DNA of 64,000 nt from UBA9926 sp038131595 (GCA_038131595.1 JAYPPR010000008.1:186001-250000), one strand, 5' to 3'. Counted from the first letter of the stretch, positions 17,959 through 27,240 are shown. Notes: generated by a model from the letters alone, not told the origin. Numbers and translations: made by a program.

Positions 17959-19139
17959 CAGATGGCCCCACCGACAGGTTGCGCAGGCCGTAGCTGGTGG
18001 ATAGCCAAAAAGAGCAAAGGTAGCGCGAGCAGCGGCACGCTGAAATAGATCAAAAAGTGCCAACCCAAGCTTAAGAGCAGGTAACCAGAGGACAAAGCCG
18101 CAACCGCCTGCAAGGTGAACACCGTAAAGTCGTTGAACGCCTGCACTTTAAATTGCTCCGAGGGCTCATAAGTCGTGGTAAGCAGCGCTGTGCCCCCCAG
18201 TTGCATGAAATTCCACCCGACACCAAGCAGCACGAGCGCCCACCAATAATGAATCAGTTGATGATCGATAAACCCTATGACCAGGCAAGCACCAAGGATG
18301 GCAGCACCCACCGCTATCATCAGCGGCGCACCATATCGATCGATTAAAACGCCCGTCACCAAAGAGGGTAAAAACATCGCCATAATGTGGCTTTGAATGA
18401 CGAAAGCCGTATCTTGCATGTTGAATCCGTCGACTTCATGCATCGCGACAGGCGTCGCCGTCATAAGCAGACTCATAATGCTCCAAGCCGCCACGGCAGC
18501 CGCCAGCGCTAGCTGAAAGTTAGGCTGTTTTGCGATAGTTAGAAGCGATCGTCCTGACCCCTCCTGTTGAGCAGACTTTGGCGTGGTCGGGACGTACATG
18601 GTTAGCACGCCCATGGCACAGATCATCAGCGCACTCAGCCCCAGAAAACTACCCGCGTAGAGGTGCGCTGCGATCGCAGATTGGAGTTCTGTCGCCATTT
18701 TCGGTCCAATGTACGCGGCTGCCACACCCGCCAGCATGAGAATGGATAGTGATCGACCTAATCGGTCTGGTGACGCGGACTCTGCCACAGCGAATCGATA
18801 TTGCTGCACAAATGCATTGTGGCTACCAATCAAGAACGTGGCGACACACAGCATCCAAAACCAATCGTTGATGATGGCCAATGCAGCGAGTCCCCCGCCA
18901 CCGGCGGAATAGGCGGCAGCAAATATAAATCCAACCTTGCGACCCACGCGACGCATCAACAACGAAGCAGGGATGGTACTCATCGCAGTGCCCACAATCA
19001 TGAGCGCGACCGGCAATGTCGCAAGCCCAGGGACTGGGGCCATGGTCGCGCCGACAATTCCGCCGAGAAGCACAACGATGGGCGCACCGGTTTGAGCAAC
19101 GCTCGCGGCCGCGGTCAACACCATTAGTGTTCTATTCAT
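17958..19139 (-). CDS. MFS transporter
   Basis: Twelve-helix major facilitator, 393 residues. Motif A between helices 2 and 3 reads LLMRRVGRKVGF, and the second half repeats it as GVLIDRYGAPL. The C-terminal half starts after the loop near residue 195 (TTPKSAQQEGSGRS). The substrate is unknown. Pairing with an FAH-family enzyme, and the divergent Baeyer-Villiger monooxygenase next door, suggest uptake or export of a small organic acid or ketone-derived compound; this is inference only. Confidence 0.85.
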   Translation of the reverse strand: MNRTLMVLTAAASVAQTGAPIVVLLGGIVGATMAPVPGLATLPVALMIVGTAMSTIPASLLMRRVGRKVGFIFAAAYSAGGGGLAALAIINDWFWMLCVATFLIGSHNAFVQQYRFAVAESASPDRLGRSLSILMLAGVAAAYIGPKMATELQSAIAAHLYAGSFLGLSALMICAMGVLTMYVPTTPKSAQQEGSGRSLLTIAKQPNFQLALAAAVAAWSIMSLLMTATPVAMHEVDGFNMQDTAFVIQSHIMAMFLPSLVTGVLIDRYGAPLMIAVGAAILGACLVIGFIDHQLIHYWWALVLLGVGWNFMQLGGTALLTTTYEPSEQFKVQAFNDFTVFTLQAVAALSSGYLLLSLGWHFLIYFSVPLLALPLLFLAIHQLRPAQPVGGAI

Positions 19140-19240
19140 GAGATCCCCTACCTATTGCTTGAGTATGGTGGGTTTGCGAGTTTGAGTAAATCTAACGTGC
19201 GTGAAACAATCGGCGAGACGTTCCTCTGACACCGTTATTT

Positions 19241-20863
19241 GTGAGTATGTTTATGGGTACACATCAGTCCAACCGTTTTGATATCGCCATTGTCGGGGCA
19301 GGGTTTGCCGGCATGTACGCATTGAAGCAAGCGCTCGATTCTGGGCGCTCTGCGATCGTGTTCGAGCGTGGTGATGATGTTGGAGGCACCTGGTACTGGA
19401 ATCGCTATCCAGGCGCTCGTTGTGACGTTCAATCCATGGAGTATTCGTACTCTTTTGATAAGCAATTACAGCAAGATTGGCAATGGACAGAACGTTTCGC
19501 TGCGCAGCCAGAAATTCTGCGCTACGCGCAGCACGTTGCGGACCGCTTTCACCTACGCGACCACATCCGCTTCAACACTGTCGTTGCCAGTGCTGACTAT
19601 CAAGATACCGAGAATGAATGGCGAATTGAGACCGGCGCGGGTGATGAAGTATTCGCCAAAACCTGCATCATGGCGACCGGCTGTTTGTCATCCACCAATC
19701 GACCTGCGTTTGATGGCATCGATGTATTCGAGGGGGAGCAATATCACACCGGACTCTGGCCACACCACCCAGTCGACTTTAGTGGCAAGCGAGTAGGCAT
19801 CATCGGCACTGGTTCATCTGCTATCCAATCGATCCCCATCATTGCTGAGTCGGCGGCACACCTGACCGTGTTTCAGCGAACGGCCAACTACTCGATACCT
19901 GCGCACAACGGACCCATTGATGAGGCTTATGCTGCGGATATTCGATCCAACTACGATGATTTTAGAGAAAGAAACAAGCAGATGTTCGCAGGCTTTGGCG
20001 CAGATCAGGCTCGAAGCGACCTCTCCGTATTTGAGGTGTCCGATGAGGAGCGAGAAGCGCGTTTTGAAGTGAAGTGGCAAGAGGGCGGGCTTGGATTCAC
20101 CAGCACCTTTGGCGACCTGGGCAGGAGTCAACCCGCTAATCAAATCGCTGCAGAGTTTGTTCGAGATAAAATACGAGCCACCGTGAATGATCCTCAGGTG
20201 GCTGAGCTCCTGTGCCCCGATCAAGTCATTGGCTGTAAGCGAGTTTGCGTCGATACGAACTATTACAAGACGTACAACAGAGACAACGTCACGCTCATCA
20301 ACGTGCGCGACACCCCAATCGAACGATTGACCAAAACCGGACTCATTGTCGACGACACCGCTTTCGATTTCGACATGATTATTTTCGCTACAGGGTTCGA
20401 TGCGATGACGGGCTCACTCCTTAAAATTGATGTGACGGGCAGAGAGGGAGTCAAATTGGCCGATAAATGGGCAGCGGGACCCACCACCTATTTGGGCCTC
20501 GGTGTGCATGGCTTCCCTAACCTCTTTATGGTGTCGGGACCCGGTAGCCCATCAGTACTTTCTAACATGATCGTTACCATCGAGCAGCATGTCGACTTTA
20601 TCTTCACCTGTCTCGACTTCCTTAAGTCATCCGGCTTTACCACTATCGAGGCTGAGGCTGAGGCTGAGGCTGCTTGGGTTGCGCAGTGCAATAGCATCGC
20701 AGGGGAAACCCTTTTTCCAACGTGCAACTCATGGTACCTCGGCGCCAACGTCCCTGGAAAACCGAGGATATTCATGCCCTTTGTCGGCGGCTTCCCGCTT
20801 TATCAGAGTATCTGTGAAGAGGTTCGGACGGCTAACTACAAAGGATTTCGCCTCGCTTCCTAA
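19241..20863 (+). CDS. Flavin-containing Baeyer-Villiger monooxygenase
   Basis: FAD- and NADPH-dependent enzyme that inserts one oxygen atom next to a ketone to give an ester or lactone. 540 residues. The first Rossmann motif is GAGFAG at 19-24 (FAD), and the second is GIIGTGSSA near 187 (NADPH). The diagnostic type I fingerprint F-x-G-x-x-x-H-x-x-x-W-P is complete: Phe163 to Pro174 in FEGEQYHTGLWP, with His169 and Trp173. Starts at GTG 19241, ATG 19247 or ATG 19253 are all in frame and I cannot decide between them. Near residue 470-480 the protein has an EAEAEAEA run from a GAGGCT repeat. Divergent from the MFS/FAH pair. Confidence 0.93.
   Translation: MSMFMGTHQSNRFDIAIVGAGFAGMYALKQALDSGRSAIVFERGDDVGGTWYWNRYPGARCDVQSMEYSYSFDKQLQQDWQWTERFAAQPEILRYAQHVADRFHLRDHIRFNTVVASADYQDTENEWRIETGAGDEVFAKTCIMATGCLSSTNRPAFDGIDVFEGEQYHTGLWPHHPVDFSGKRVGIIGTGSSAIQSIPIIAESAAHLTVFQRTANYSIPAHNGPIDEAYAADIRSNYDDFRERNKQMFAGFGADQARSDLSVFEVSDEEREARFEVKWQEGGLGFTSTFGDLGRSQPANQIAAEFVRDKIRATVNDPQVAELLCPDQVIGCKRVCVDTNYYKTYNRDNVTLINVRDTPIERLTKTGLIVDDTAFDFDMIIFATGFDAMTGSLLKIDVTGREGVKLADKWAAGPTTYLGLGVHGFPNLFMVSGPGSPSVLSNMIVTIEQHVDFIFTCLDFLKSSGFTTIEAEAEAEAAWVAQCNSIAGETLFPTCNSWYLGANVPGKPRIFMPFVGGFPLYQSICEEVRTANYKGFRLAS
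20648..20671 (+). repeat. Four tandem GAGGCT hexamers inside the monooxygenase gene
   Basis: GAGGCT is repeated exactly four times in frame and encodes Glu-Ala four times, in a surface-like segment following FTTIE. Hexamer repeats change length without frameshift, so the segment may vary between strains. Confidence 0.9.
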
Positions 20864-20890
20864 TCGGTCACTCAGCCAAGATCTGCGAAC

Positions 20891-21448
20891 ATGACTTCCA
20901 ACCGTTTTTTTGATGCTTGCGTGCTGCTTGGGGGGAGCTCAGATCGAGAGGCTCATTGCCTTGCCGATTGGGCTGCCGCACTTGGCCATCGATTCAACCG
21001 TGGCGAGACACCCACGGTCATCACCACCGGCTGCTGTCATCATAGCCTCGACATTTTTCCAGGTCGGACGGAAGCTCAACTGGCGAGAGATCTTCTCATC
21101 GAATTCGGCGTTCCAAGCAGCAACATCCTTTGTGAGGAGGAGTCAGGCGACCTACTCGGCCGCTTAGTTCACACCCGCGACCGTATTTTGGAGCCCTGTA
21201 GTTGGTACCACGTTGAGCTATTACTCCCTGGCGCCGACGATCAAGATCTTCGTCACATTCAGCGTGTACTAGGACCTGAGTACGTCTTGACCCTAACGAG
21301 TGAAGATCTGTCCACAAACGAGACAAGCTCAGAGGATCTAGAAGCGTTTCGAGAAACGATCAGTCACGCCGCCGATAGTGGTGATGGGCAGGACCTCAAC
21401 TCACTGATCCGCTCACCAAAAGCAAAGGGCCGCCCCCAGAGTTTCTGA
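20891..21448 (+). CDS. DUF218/YdcF-SanA-like protein
   Basis: 185 residues with the layout of the DUF218 family: an N-terminal strand VLLGGSSDREAHCLADWAAALG, a glycine motif VITTGCCHHS, and the region PGRTEAQLARDLLIEFGVPSSNILCEEES, where a Glu/Arg helix is followed by the G-[VI]-P-xx-xI element. E. coli members affect envelope and cell-wall integrity, but the reaction is unknown. No signal peptide or membrane helix is present. It starts 27 bases after the monooxygenase stop and is probably co-transcribed. The C-terminal third is polar and unlike the family. Confidence 0.7.
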   Translation: MTSNRFFDACVLLGGSSDREAHCLADWAAALGHRFNRGETPTVITTGCCHHSLDIFPGRTEAQLARDLLIEFGVPSSNILCEEESGDLLGRLVHTRDRILEPCSWYHVELLLPGADDQDLRHIQRVLGPEYVLTLTSEDLSTNETSSEDLEAFRETISHAADSGDGQDLNSLIRSPKAKGRPQSF

Positions 21449-21620
21449 TGCTAAGCGGTTCATCCTCTTAAAACGCTTAACGCACTCAGCTAGAGTGCAC
21501 GCCATCCTCGCAACACACGCAGGAATACCCTTAAGTCCACAAAAATATACAAAAGTACAAAAGATCGGAACTTCGCGGACGCAGATGGTCTAACGATTCA
21601 CCTAACTTGGAACAACCACC

Positions 21621-22268
21621 ATGAGTCAACTACCCCGGATCCCTTTTCCCGCAAAAACGCCTTTTCTATTTTTGGCAGCGCTCTTGGCAGCGAGCACAGC
21701 GGTTCATGCTCAAAGCGAGACCGCCACCATTTCTCGCTCCGGAGGCCCGAGCCCAGTTCAAGAGCGCTTGGATGGAACAGCTGAAAACCACCGCGCCATC
21801 GTCATTGAAGCGCACATCGATGGAAAGAGCGAGCAGCAACCAATATCGAGACAAAAACGGATTCGTGTGCTGAGATCCTCCGAAAACTTTGACGATGCAG
21901 AGGTTGATGCCTTAGTCGAGCGCCTAGTCAAAAAATATGGCAGCTCCGAGCACTCCGATGCCCAAGTCGAGCTTGAAACCATTGAAGAGATCGAACTCAG
22001 TGATATGGACACTAATGTTTTCATCACTCGTGGCGAAGACTTGGATACTGAGCACGGCGATGTGGTGCACTTCATGGCGCGCGCTGATGGGCCCGGTATG
22101 CCGCCGAAGAGCGGCTTTAGATGGAGGGAGAAACGACCGCATCGTGTAGCGTTGTCTGAACAGGCCGCGCAGTGCGTTCTATCCCGAATTACCAAGATTC
22201 AAACAGACGTGGCAGCACACTTGCTCCGCGATGCTTGTGCTGCGGCGTATCCCTTTGATGACGAATGA
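21621..22268 (+). CDS. Exported protein of unknown function
   Basis: 215 residues with a clear signal peptide (basic start, hydrophobic stretch LFLAALLAASTAV, likely cleavage after AHA near residue 30). The mature part is strongly acidic in the middle (VELETIEEIELSDMDTNVFITRGEDLDTEHGD), and its last 40 residues carry two cysteines and a helical segment (AAQCVLSRITKIQTDVAAHLLRDAC). I do not recognise a family. It stands alone before a convergent histidine kinase gene, with 19 bases between them. The ribosome site is poor. Confidence 0.65.
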   Translation: MSQLPRIPFPAKTPFLFLAALLAASTAVHAQSETATISRSGGPSPVQERLDGTAENHRAIVIEAHIDGKSEQQPISRQKRIRVLRSSENFDDAEVDALVERLVKKYGSSEHSDAQVELETIEEIELSDMDTNVFITRGEDLDTEHGDVVHFMARADGPGMPPKSGFRWREKRPHRVALSEQAAQCVLSRITKIQTDVAAHLLRDACAAAYPFDDE

Positions 22269-22287
22269 GCGCCGTGTCTGACCCACG

Positions 22288-24279
22288 TTAACTCGAGTTT
22301 TTAGCCGCCTCGACCTGGGTTAGTACCGCCTCTAAAGCGACAAGGAATTCATCAGCGCGCAAGTCGCTCAATGAAGCCGGAGGTGACGCGCGGTACGCAT
22401 CAATTTCCCTTGCTAAGACAGCAAATGGGGTGAACCCCATTAATTCAGCAGTGGGCGCCAGTGCATGGGCGACCTCAATCAATTCAGCCGGCGATAGTGT
22501 CATGGGCGCGATCTGCGCCTTTGCCCCGTCCAGACTTTCAGAAAAGGCCTGCAACAACTCTTGCATGACCTCCGGTCCCATTTCGCTGCTCAGTGTTTCA
22601 AACTTGTCGCTGTCTAAAACGGCGTCTGGTTCTAATGCGGAACCCTGATCCAGCGCATCCGCTGGCACGTCCGCCAGATTCAAAGACTGTTCTCGATTAG
22701 CACGCTGATGTTGTGAACCCGACGCTACGCCAGACATCGCATTCACGAGCGCCTTAACATCAAACGGCTTGGTTAGTATTCCATCAAAAGCTGTTTTGAT
22801 CTGCTCTGAGCCCTCAAAATTCAGCGATGCGGTCATAGCGATGATTGGCTGATTAAACTCCGGATATCGGTGTTGGATTGACAGCAGCAGCTCGTGGCCC
22901 GTCATAGAAGGCATGTTGTAGTCCAACAACATGACATCCGCATCCAGTTCAACATCGGCTTGGGAAAGCAGCGCCTCACCTGATTCAAAGCTTCGAACCT
23001 TTGCGCCGTACCTGGCCGCCATCTGTTCAACGACTAATCGATTGGCTCGCATGTCGTCCACTACCCAAAGTGTTTTGCCACCAAGTACCTGTTTGGGATC
23101 CGTTTGAGGCTCATCAGTGACCCATTCTGCTTCGGTAGTCTCCATCGGCAGCGCGATACTAAACCGTGTTCCCTCACCTACCTTACTCTCAACTGTAATG
23201 TCTCCAGACATCAACTCGACCAAGGTTTTCACGATTCTTAAACCAAGGCCCGTTCCTCCATAGGTACGAGCATGTTCAGGGTCCACCATCACATATTCAC
23301 CGAACAGGTCTCCAAGCTTGTCCTCGGGTATGCCGATCCCTGTGTCGATCACATCAAGGTAGACCCCTTCCCCTGTCTCTGTCACGCAAACCTCTACCCT
23401 GCCAGACTCGGTGTACTTAATGGCGTTGCTCAAGAGGTTGGTCAGAATTTGCCGGACCCTAAATTCATCCCCGAGGAATTGCCGCTGATTGGCAAGTGAA
23501 CGACTATCGCGACTCACTGCTACTCGCTTAGAGGCAGCGAGCGGCTCCATCAATTGAATCAGCTCATCAATCAAACGGCCGGGTGAGAAGGGCTTCAGCG
23601 ACAGTTGGATTTTGTCTGCTGCACCTTGGCTATAATCTAGAACATCGTTCACCACTTGCGACATGTACTCTGCCGATGCGACAGCTGACTCGAGCAATTG
23701 TTTTTGCTCACCAACCGACGCTGGTGCGAGCGCCGTCAGGATGCCCTGGAGACCGTGGAGGGGGTTTCGAATCTCGTGACTAATGGTGGCAAACAACCTC
23801 TCCTTTCTCCGCATCTCGAGCTCTGCTCGCTCAGAAGCCTGAGTCAGCAATGTGTTCTGCTCAGCAATTGCAGTCATCAATGCTTGATTCTCTCGTCTCG
23901 TCTCGATTTCAGCCGCAATGCGGCGCAGCGTGACTTTGACAGCGCCATCGTTCCATGGTTTTTCAATGAACTGGTGAATTGAACCCGCGTTGACGGCTTC
24001 AATCACGTCCCGTAAGTCGGCATTGCCAGACATCAAAAGCCGCATCGAAGAGGGGATCAAGTCTGCTAATTTCTCCATCAATACAATGCCTGTCATCTCA
24101 GGCATTCTGAAGTCTGAAATTACAATATCGAAGGACCGTCCCTCTGCTTGCTCGAGCGCTAAAGACGGGCGCTCACATGAAACGATGTCAAACGCCTCTA
24201 GACGCAACATTCGAGCAAGCGCCGAAAGAATGCGCGGTTCATCGTCAACGATGAGTATTGAAGTTTTCTGAGCAGGCAT
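22288..24279 (-). CDS. Hybrid sensor histidine kinase/response regulator (REC-HisKA-HATPase-REC-HPt)
   Basis: Cytoplasmic signalling protein of 663 residues with no membrane helix. Order: receiver 1 (about 5-125; Asp12-Asp13, phospho-acceptor Asp56, Lys107 in FIEKPW); coiled-coil linker; HisKA with His168 in FATISHEIRNPLHG; HATPase with N-box near 282-286 (NLLSNAIKYT), DTGIGIPED and GGTGLGL; receiver 2 (about 402-515; DD408-409, Asp453, Lys504 in LTKPF); C-terminal HPt-like bundle with His605 in VAHALAPTAELMGF. The HPt lacks the usual Lys-Gly after the histidine (Ala-Pro instead). An N-terminal receiver as input means it is probably driven by another kinase. No partner gene is adjacent. Confidence 0.9.
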   Translation of the reverse strand: MPAQKTSILIVDDEPRILSALARMLRLEAFDIVSCERPSLALEQAEGRSFDIVISDFRMPEMTGIVLMEKLADLIPSSMRLLMSGNADLRDVIEAVNAGSIHQFIEKPWNDGAVKVTLRRIAAEIETRRENQALMTAIAEQNTLLTQASERAELEMRRKERLFATISHEIRNPLHGLQGILTALAPASVGEQKQLLESAVASAEYMSQVVNDVLDYSQGAADKIQLSLKPFSPGRLIDELIQLMEPLAASKRVAVSRDSRSLANQRQFLGDEFRVRQILTNLLSNAIKYTESGRVEVCVTETGEGVYLDVIDTGIGIPEDKLGDLFGEYVMVDPEHARTYGGTGLGLRIVKTLVELMSGDITVESKVGEGTRFSIALPMETTEAEWVTDEPQTDPKQVLGGKTLWVVDDMRANRLVVEQMAARYGAKVRSFESGEALLSQADVELDADVMLLDYNMPSMTGHELLLSIQHRYPEFNQPIIAMTASLNFEGSEQIKTAFDGILTKPFDVKALVNAMSGVASGSQHQRANREQSLNLADVPADALDQGSALEPDAVLDSDKFETLSSEMGPEVMQELLQAFSESLDGAKAQIAPMTLSPAELIEVAHALAPTAELMGFTPFAVLAREIDAYRASPPASLSDLRADEFLVALEAVLTQVEAAKNSS

Positions 24280-24753
24280 CGGTATTAAAGGTCGCTTTCG
24301 CTCTCAATAGGACACATTTTCTCATGGTTTGGTCGGCCCAACCAAACCCGGAGCCCACTGAATTCGTGGCTTCCAAGCAAGTCAATCTAGGATCAACTGT
24401 AGTCTCTTATTTTCCCTGGATTTCGTGCGCTACACATCACCCCGAACCCATCAAGCTTCGATGAATAAACACTAGAGGCCAGCCTCCTGCGAATGCTCAT
24501 GACACCCGCTCGAACCCTACTCACACGTACCCTGCACTGCGAGTTAACAGCACATCAGCGTCCGCCGCCCCTCTTGCCTTAGCACGGGTTGGATGAGCTC
24601 CCTCTCTTGGAGGCAAATTTTCATGTTTTTCAAATTCTGCCGACTTTGCACTAGACAGCCAACGCTGTCTCTAGCGTTAGCTTACTTTTTTAGCTCTACC
24701 CAAGCATACTTCAAGGACCTGCCCATAACGGCTAGCCGATAGAAGCCATCACC
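24280..24753. other. Intergenic region between divergent genes, no gene seen
   Basis: 474 bases between the hybrid kinase and a rightward sugar-type symporter. No frame on either strand looks like protein. A 6-base inverted repeat AACGCT/AGCGTT with a 6-base spacer lies at 24662-24679, about 75 bases before the symporter start, and could be an operator; evidence is slight. No tRNA or riboswitch pattern was recognised. Confidence 0.4.
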
Positions 24754-26082
24754 ATGACTCGACCGCTTAGCAACTTTCAACTCGCTGCCTACTCTGGCGT
24801 ATCGCTCCCCGCTGCAGCCATGGGCATGCCCATCGCGGTCTACCTGCCGCGGTTTTACAGCGAAGGGTTAGGGTTATCGTTAATTACCGTTGGAATGATT
24901 TTTACCCTCGCACGAATTTGGGATGTCATTACTGATCCGATGATGGGCTGGCTCATTGATCGTTACGAGACCCGATGGGGACGCAGAAAGCATTGGATTG
25001 CCATCTCCGTTCCTATCCTTGTCATCGCCATCTACCAGGTTTTCCTACCCAACCCCTCTTCCGTCACACCACTTTATCTCGGGTTTTGGCTCATCGTTCT
25101 CTACGTCGGATACACCATGCTCGCCATTTCTCACCAATCATGGGGCGCAGAGCTCACCCGAACCTATGATGAGCGCTCTAGGTTATTTGGTTGGAGAGAG
25201 ATTTTTGTCATCGGCGGGATGACCATCGTGCTCGCCCTCCCTGCTATTAGCGAACTCACGGGAAGTGATGACCAGGCGAGCAAGGTTGCCAGCATGGGTA
25301 TCTTTTGCCTGGTGATGTTTCCTTTGCTTGCACTACCAACCCTCTACTTTGTCCCGGATAGCCCTGCTGCGAAAACAAGTCAGTTGAGTTTGAAACGTCA
25401 ATTTCAACTGCTCGTACAGAATCCCCTTCTCTGGCGTATCCTTGCATCGGACTTTACATCAGGCTTTGGAACAGCAGTGAGTGGCGCGCTCTACATCTTC
25501 GTCGCCAGCACCGTGTTTGAACTACCAGAGCATGCGAGTCTCGCACTCCTGTTCTACTTCTTGGCAAGTTTCCTTGCCATGCCGATGTGGATGAGGCTGG
25601 CGGTACGCGTAGGCAAAAGCAATGCGCTGCTGATCGCACTGGTCTATGGTGTCGTTATCAATCTCGCGCTAATACCGCTCGCCGAACCTAAAAACGTTGC
25701 GGTGCTCTGGGGCTTTACTTTGAGCTACGGCGTCGCCTTTGGCGCGGCTCCCACATTACTTCGGTCCATGATGGCTGACTTAACCGATCATGATGAGCTG
25801 AGATCAGGCGAGAATCGAAGCGGGCTCTTTTTTGCCACGCTCACCACGACCAATAAACTGGGCGCGGCGGTGGCAGTCGGCGTCAGTTTTGCCATTTTAG
25901 AGGTGGCCTTTAACTTTGTTCCTGGCCAAGCAAACTCAGAGACGGCGCTGAATGGACTGCTCATCACTTATTGCGTTGGAACAGCGCTTGGACTTGGACT
26001 CGCTGCGCTTCCACTCATCGGCTACCCACTAACCAAGAAAGCCCATGAGGAAATCCGCAAAGCACTCGATGCAAGACAATGA
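24754..26082 (+). CDS. GPH-family (glycoside-pentoside-hexuronide type) MFS transporter
   Basis: 442 residues and twelve helices. The N-terminal signature IWDVITDPMMGWLIDRYETRWGRRKHWI is typical of the GPH:cation symporter group (MelB-like), as is the middle-half motif SYGVAFGAAPTLLRSMMADLTDHDELRSGENRSGLFFA. Family members take up sugars or sugar acids with Na+ or H+; other members in marine bacteria sit beside steroid or lipid genes, so the substrate is open. Start ATG 24754. It heads a rightward group with the DCC protein and the SDR. Confidence 0.85.
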   Translation: MTRPLSNFQLAAYSGVSLPAAAMGMPIAVYLPRFYSEGLGLSLITVGMIFTLARIWDVITDPMMGWLIDRYETRWGRRKHWIAISVPILVIAIYQVFLPNPSSVTPLYLGFWLIVLYVGYTMLAISHQSWGAELTRTYDERSRLFGWREIFVIGGMTIVLALPAISELTGSDDQASKVASMGIFCLVMFPLLALPTLYFVPDSPAAKTSQLSLKRQFQLLVQNPLLWRILASDFTSGFGTAVSGALYIFVASTVFELPEHASLALLFYFLASFLAMPMWMRLAVRVGKSNALLIALVYGVVINLALIPLAEPKNVAVLWGFTLSYGVAFGAAPTLLRSMMADLTDHDELRSGENRSGLFFATLTTTNKLGAAVAVGVSFAILEVAFNFVPGQANSETALNGLLITYCVGTALGLGLAALPLIGYPLTKKAHEEIRKALDARQ

Positions 26083-26149
26083 CATCACCATGCGGCCAAT
26101 CCGTTTGATCGAAGGACTCGTAATCCGACCAAACAGTTAAGACCTTGTT

Positions 26150-26491
26150 ATGGCAAACCAAGACCGACTTTACTTCGATGGTCAGTGCCCACTGTGTAGT
26201 TTTGAGATGCGCCACTTGGCGAAAAAGAAGCATGATTCCCTCGAGCTTCTGGACATCCACTCTCTCCCTGATCTAACGGCAGAGCAGCGCGACTCGCTCC
26301 TTAAAACGCTGCACCTTGAGACCCGTTCTGGCGAAGTACTGCTTGGGTTAGAAGCAAGCCGTTACGCCTGGTCAAAAACACCCTGGAGCGGGCTCTTTAG
26401 TTGGCTGGGTTGGCCGGTAATCAAACCCATTGCTGATCGGGTCTACGCAGGCTGGGCAGCGCGCCGGTTTAAGCAGCGCTACCGCACGTGA
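26150..26491 (+). CDS. DCC-family thiol-disulfide oxidoreductase-like protein (DUF393)
   Basis: 113 residues. The family's defining N-terminal motif is present, DRLYFDGQCPLCSFEMRHL, with a CxxC at Cys13 and Cys16, followed by the H-S-L-P-D element (LLDIHSLPDLTAEQRDS). The DCC family is thought to have a thioredoxin-like fold; no reaction is established. The stop overlaps the SDR start (GTGA), so the two are translationally coupled. Confidence 0.85.
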   Translation: MANQDRLYFDGQCPLCSFEMRHLAKKKHDSLELLDIHSLPDLTAEQRDSLLKTLHLETRSGEVLLGLEASRYAWSKTPWSGLFSWLGWPVIKPIADRVYAGWAARRFKQRYRT

Positions 26492-27240
26492 GCGCCCCCC
26501 TGAACGAGCTATCTCCGCCTTCAGCGCTAATCATCGGCGGCACAGGGGGAATCGGCGGGGCGATTATTGAGGCGCTAGTGAGGGAAGGAAAATTCACCGT
26601 TCACGGGACCACGCGACAGCGACTCGCGTCTTCTCCCGAAGTCACTTGGCACCGCCTCGACATTACTGATGAGTCCAGCGTTGCTCAGTTGGCGGCTGAC
26701 CTCGACCGCCTGGATCTCGTTATTAACACGGCAGGCGTACTCTCGAACGAGCGATTTTCTCCGGAAAAGTCTGTGAGACAAGCCAGTGCGGATCAATTTC
26801 TAGATCAAATGCGCACCAACGCCATGCCTCTTTTACTGTTAGGTAAGCACCTTGGGCCACTGCTGAAAAAGAGCGATCACGCTCACTTCATCACACTGTC
26901 AGCAAGAGTAGGCTCAATCTCTGATAATCATCTAGGCGGTTGGTTCAGTTATCGCGCCTCCAAGGCCGCTCTCAATATGTTGGTCCGAACCCTCGCCATT
27001 GAATGGCAACGCACCCTTCCCAATACCTGTCTGGCAGCCTATCACCCTGGCACCGTAGACACCGGACTGTCGAAGCCTTTTGTTTCTAAACCGGCAGCCG
27101 CCAAGGGCCGGCAGCCTCCAGCTCGTGAGGTTTTGTCCCCTGCGGCAGCCGCAGCGCACCTTCTCGCACTCATCCCTAAACTCACGCCCCAACACACCGG
27201 AACGTTCTGGGATTGGCGCCATGACCAAATCAGCTGGTAA
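26488..27240 (+). CDS. Short-chain dehydrogenase/reductase (SDR)
   Basis: NAD(P)-dependent oxidoreductase with a Rossmann fold, 250 residues. Cofactor loop GGTGGIG at 17-23, NTAG at about 80-83, catalytic Ser138, and Tyr155-x-x-x-Lys159 (YRASK). The C-terminal part (AAYHPGTVDTGLSKPF) matches the classical SDR group that includes C-factor-like proteins. GTG start at 26488, inside the stop of the DCC gene. Substrate unknown. It is preceded by a DCC-family gene and a transporter, suggesting one transcript. Confidence 0.9.
   Translation: MSAPLNELSPPSALIIGGTGGIGGAIIEALVREGKFTVHGTTRQRLASSPEVTWHRLDITDESSVAQLAADLDRLDLVINTAGVLSNERFSPEKSVRQASADQFLDQMRTNAMPLLLLGKHLGPLLKKSDHAHFITLSARVGSISDNHLGGWFSYRASKAALNMLVRTLAIEWQRTLPNTCLAAYHPGTVDTGLSKPFVSKPAAAKGRQPPAREVLSPAAAAAHLLALIPKLTPQHTGTFWDWRHDQISW

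Noticed and set aside
21450..21485. Terminator after the DUF218 gene
   Set aside because: TAAGCG and CGCTTA can pair, but the stem is short, the loop long (about 16 bases) and no T-run follows.
24662..24679. Operator palindrome before the GPH symporter
   Set aside because: Six-base arms with a six-base spacer are common by chance, and no regulator gene is nearby; kept only as a note.
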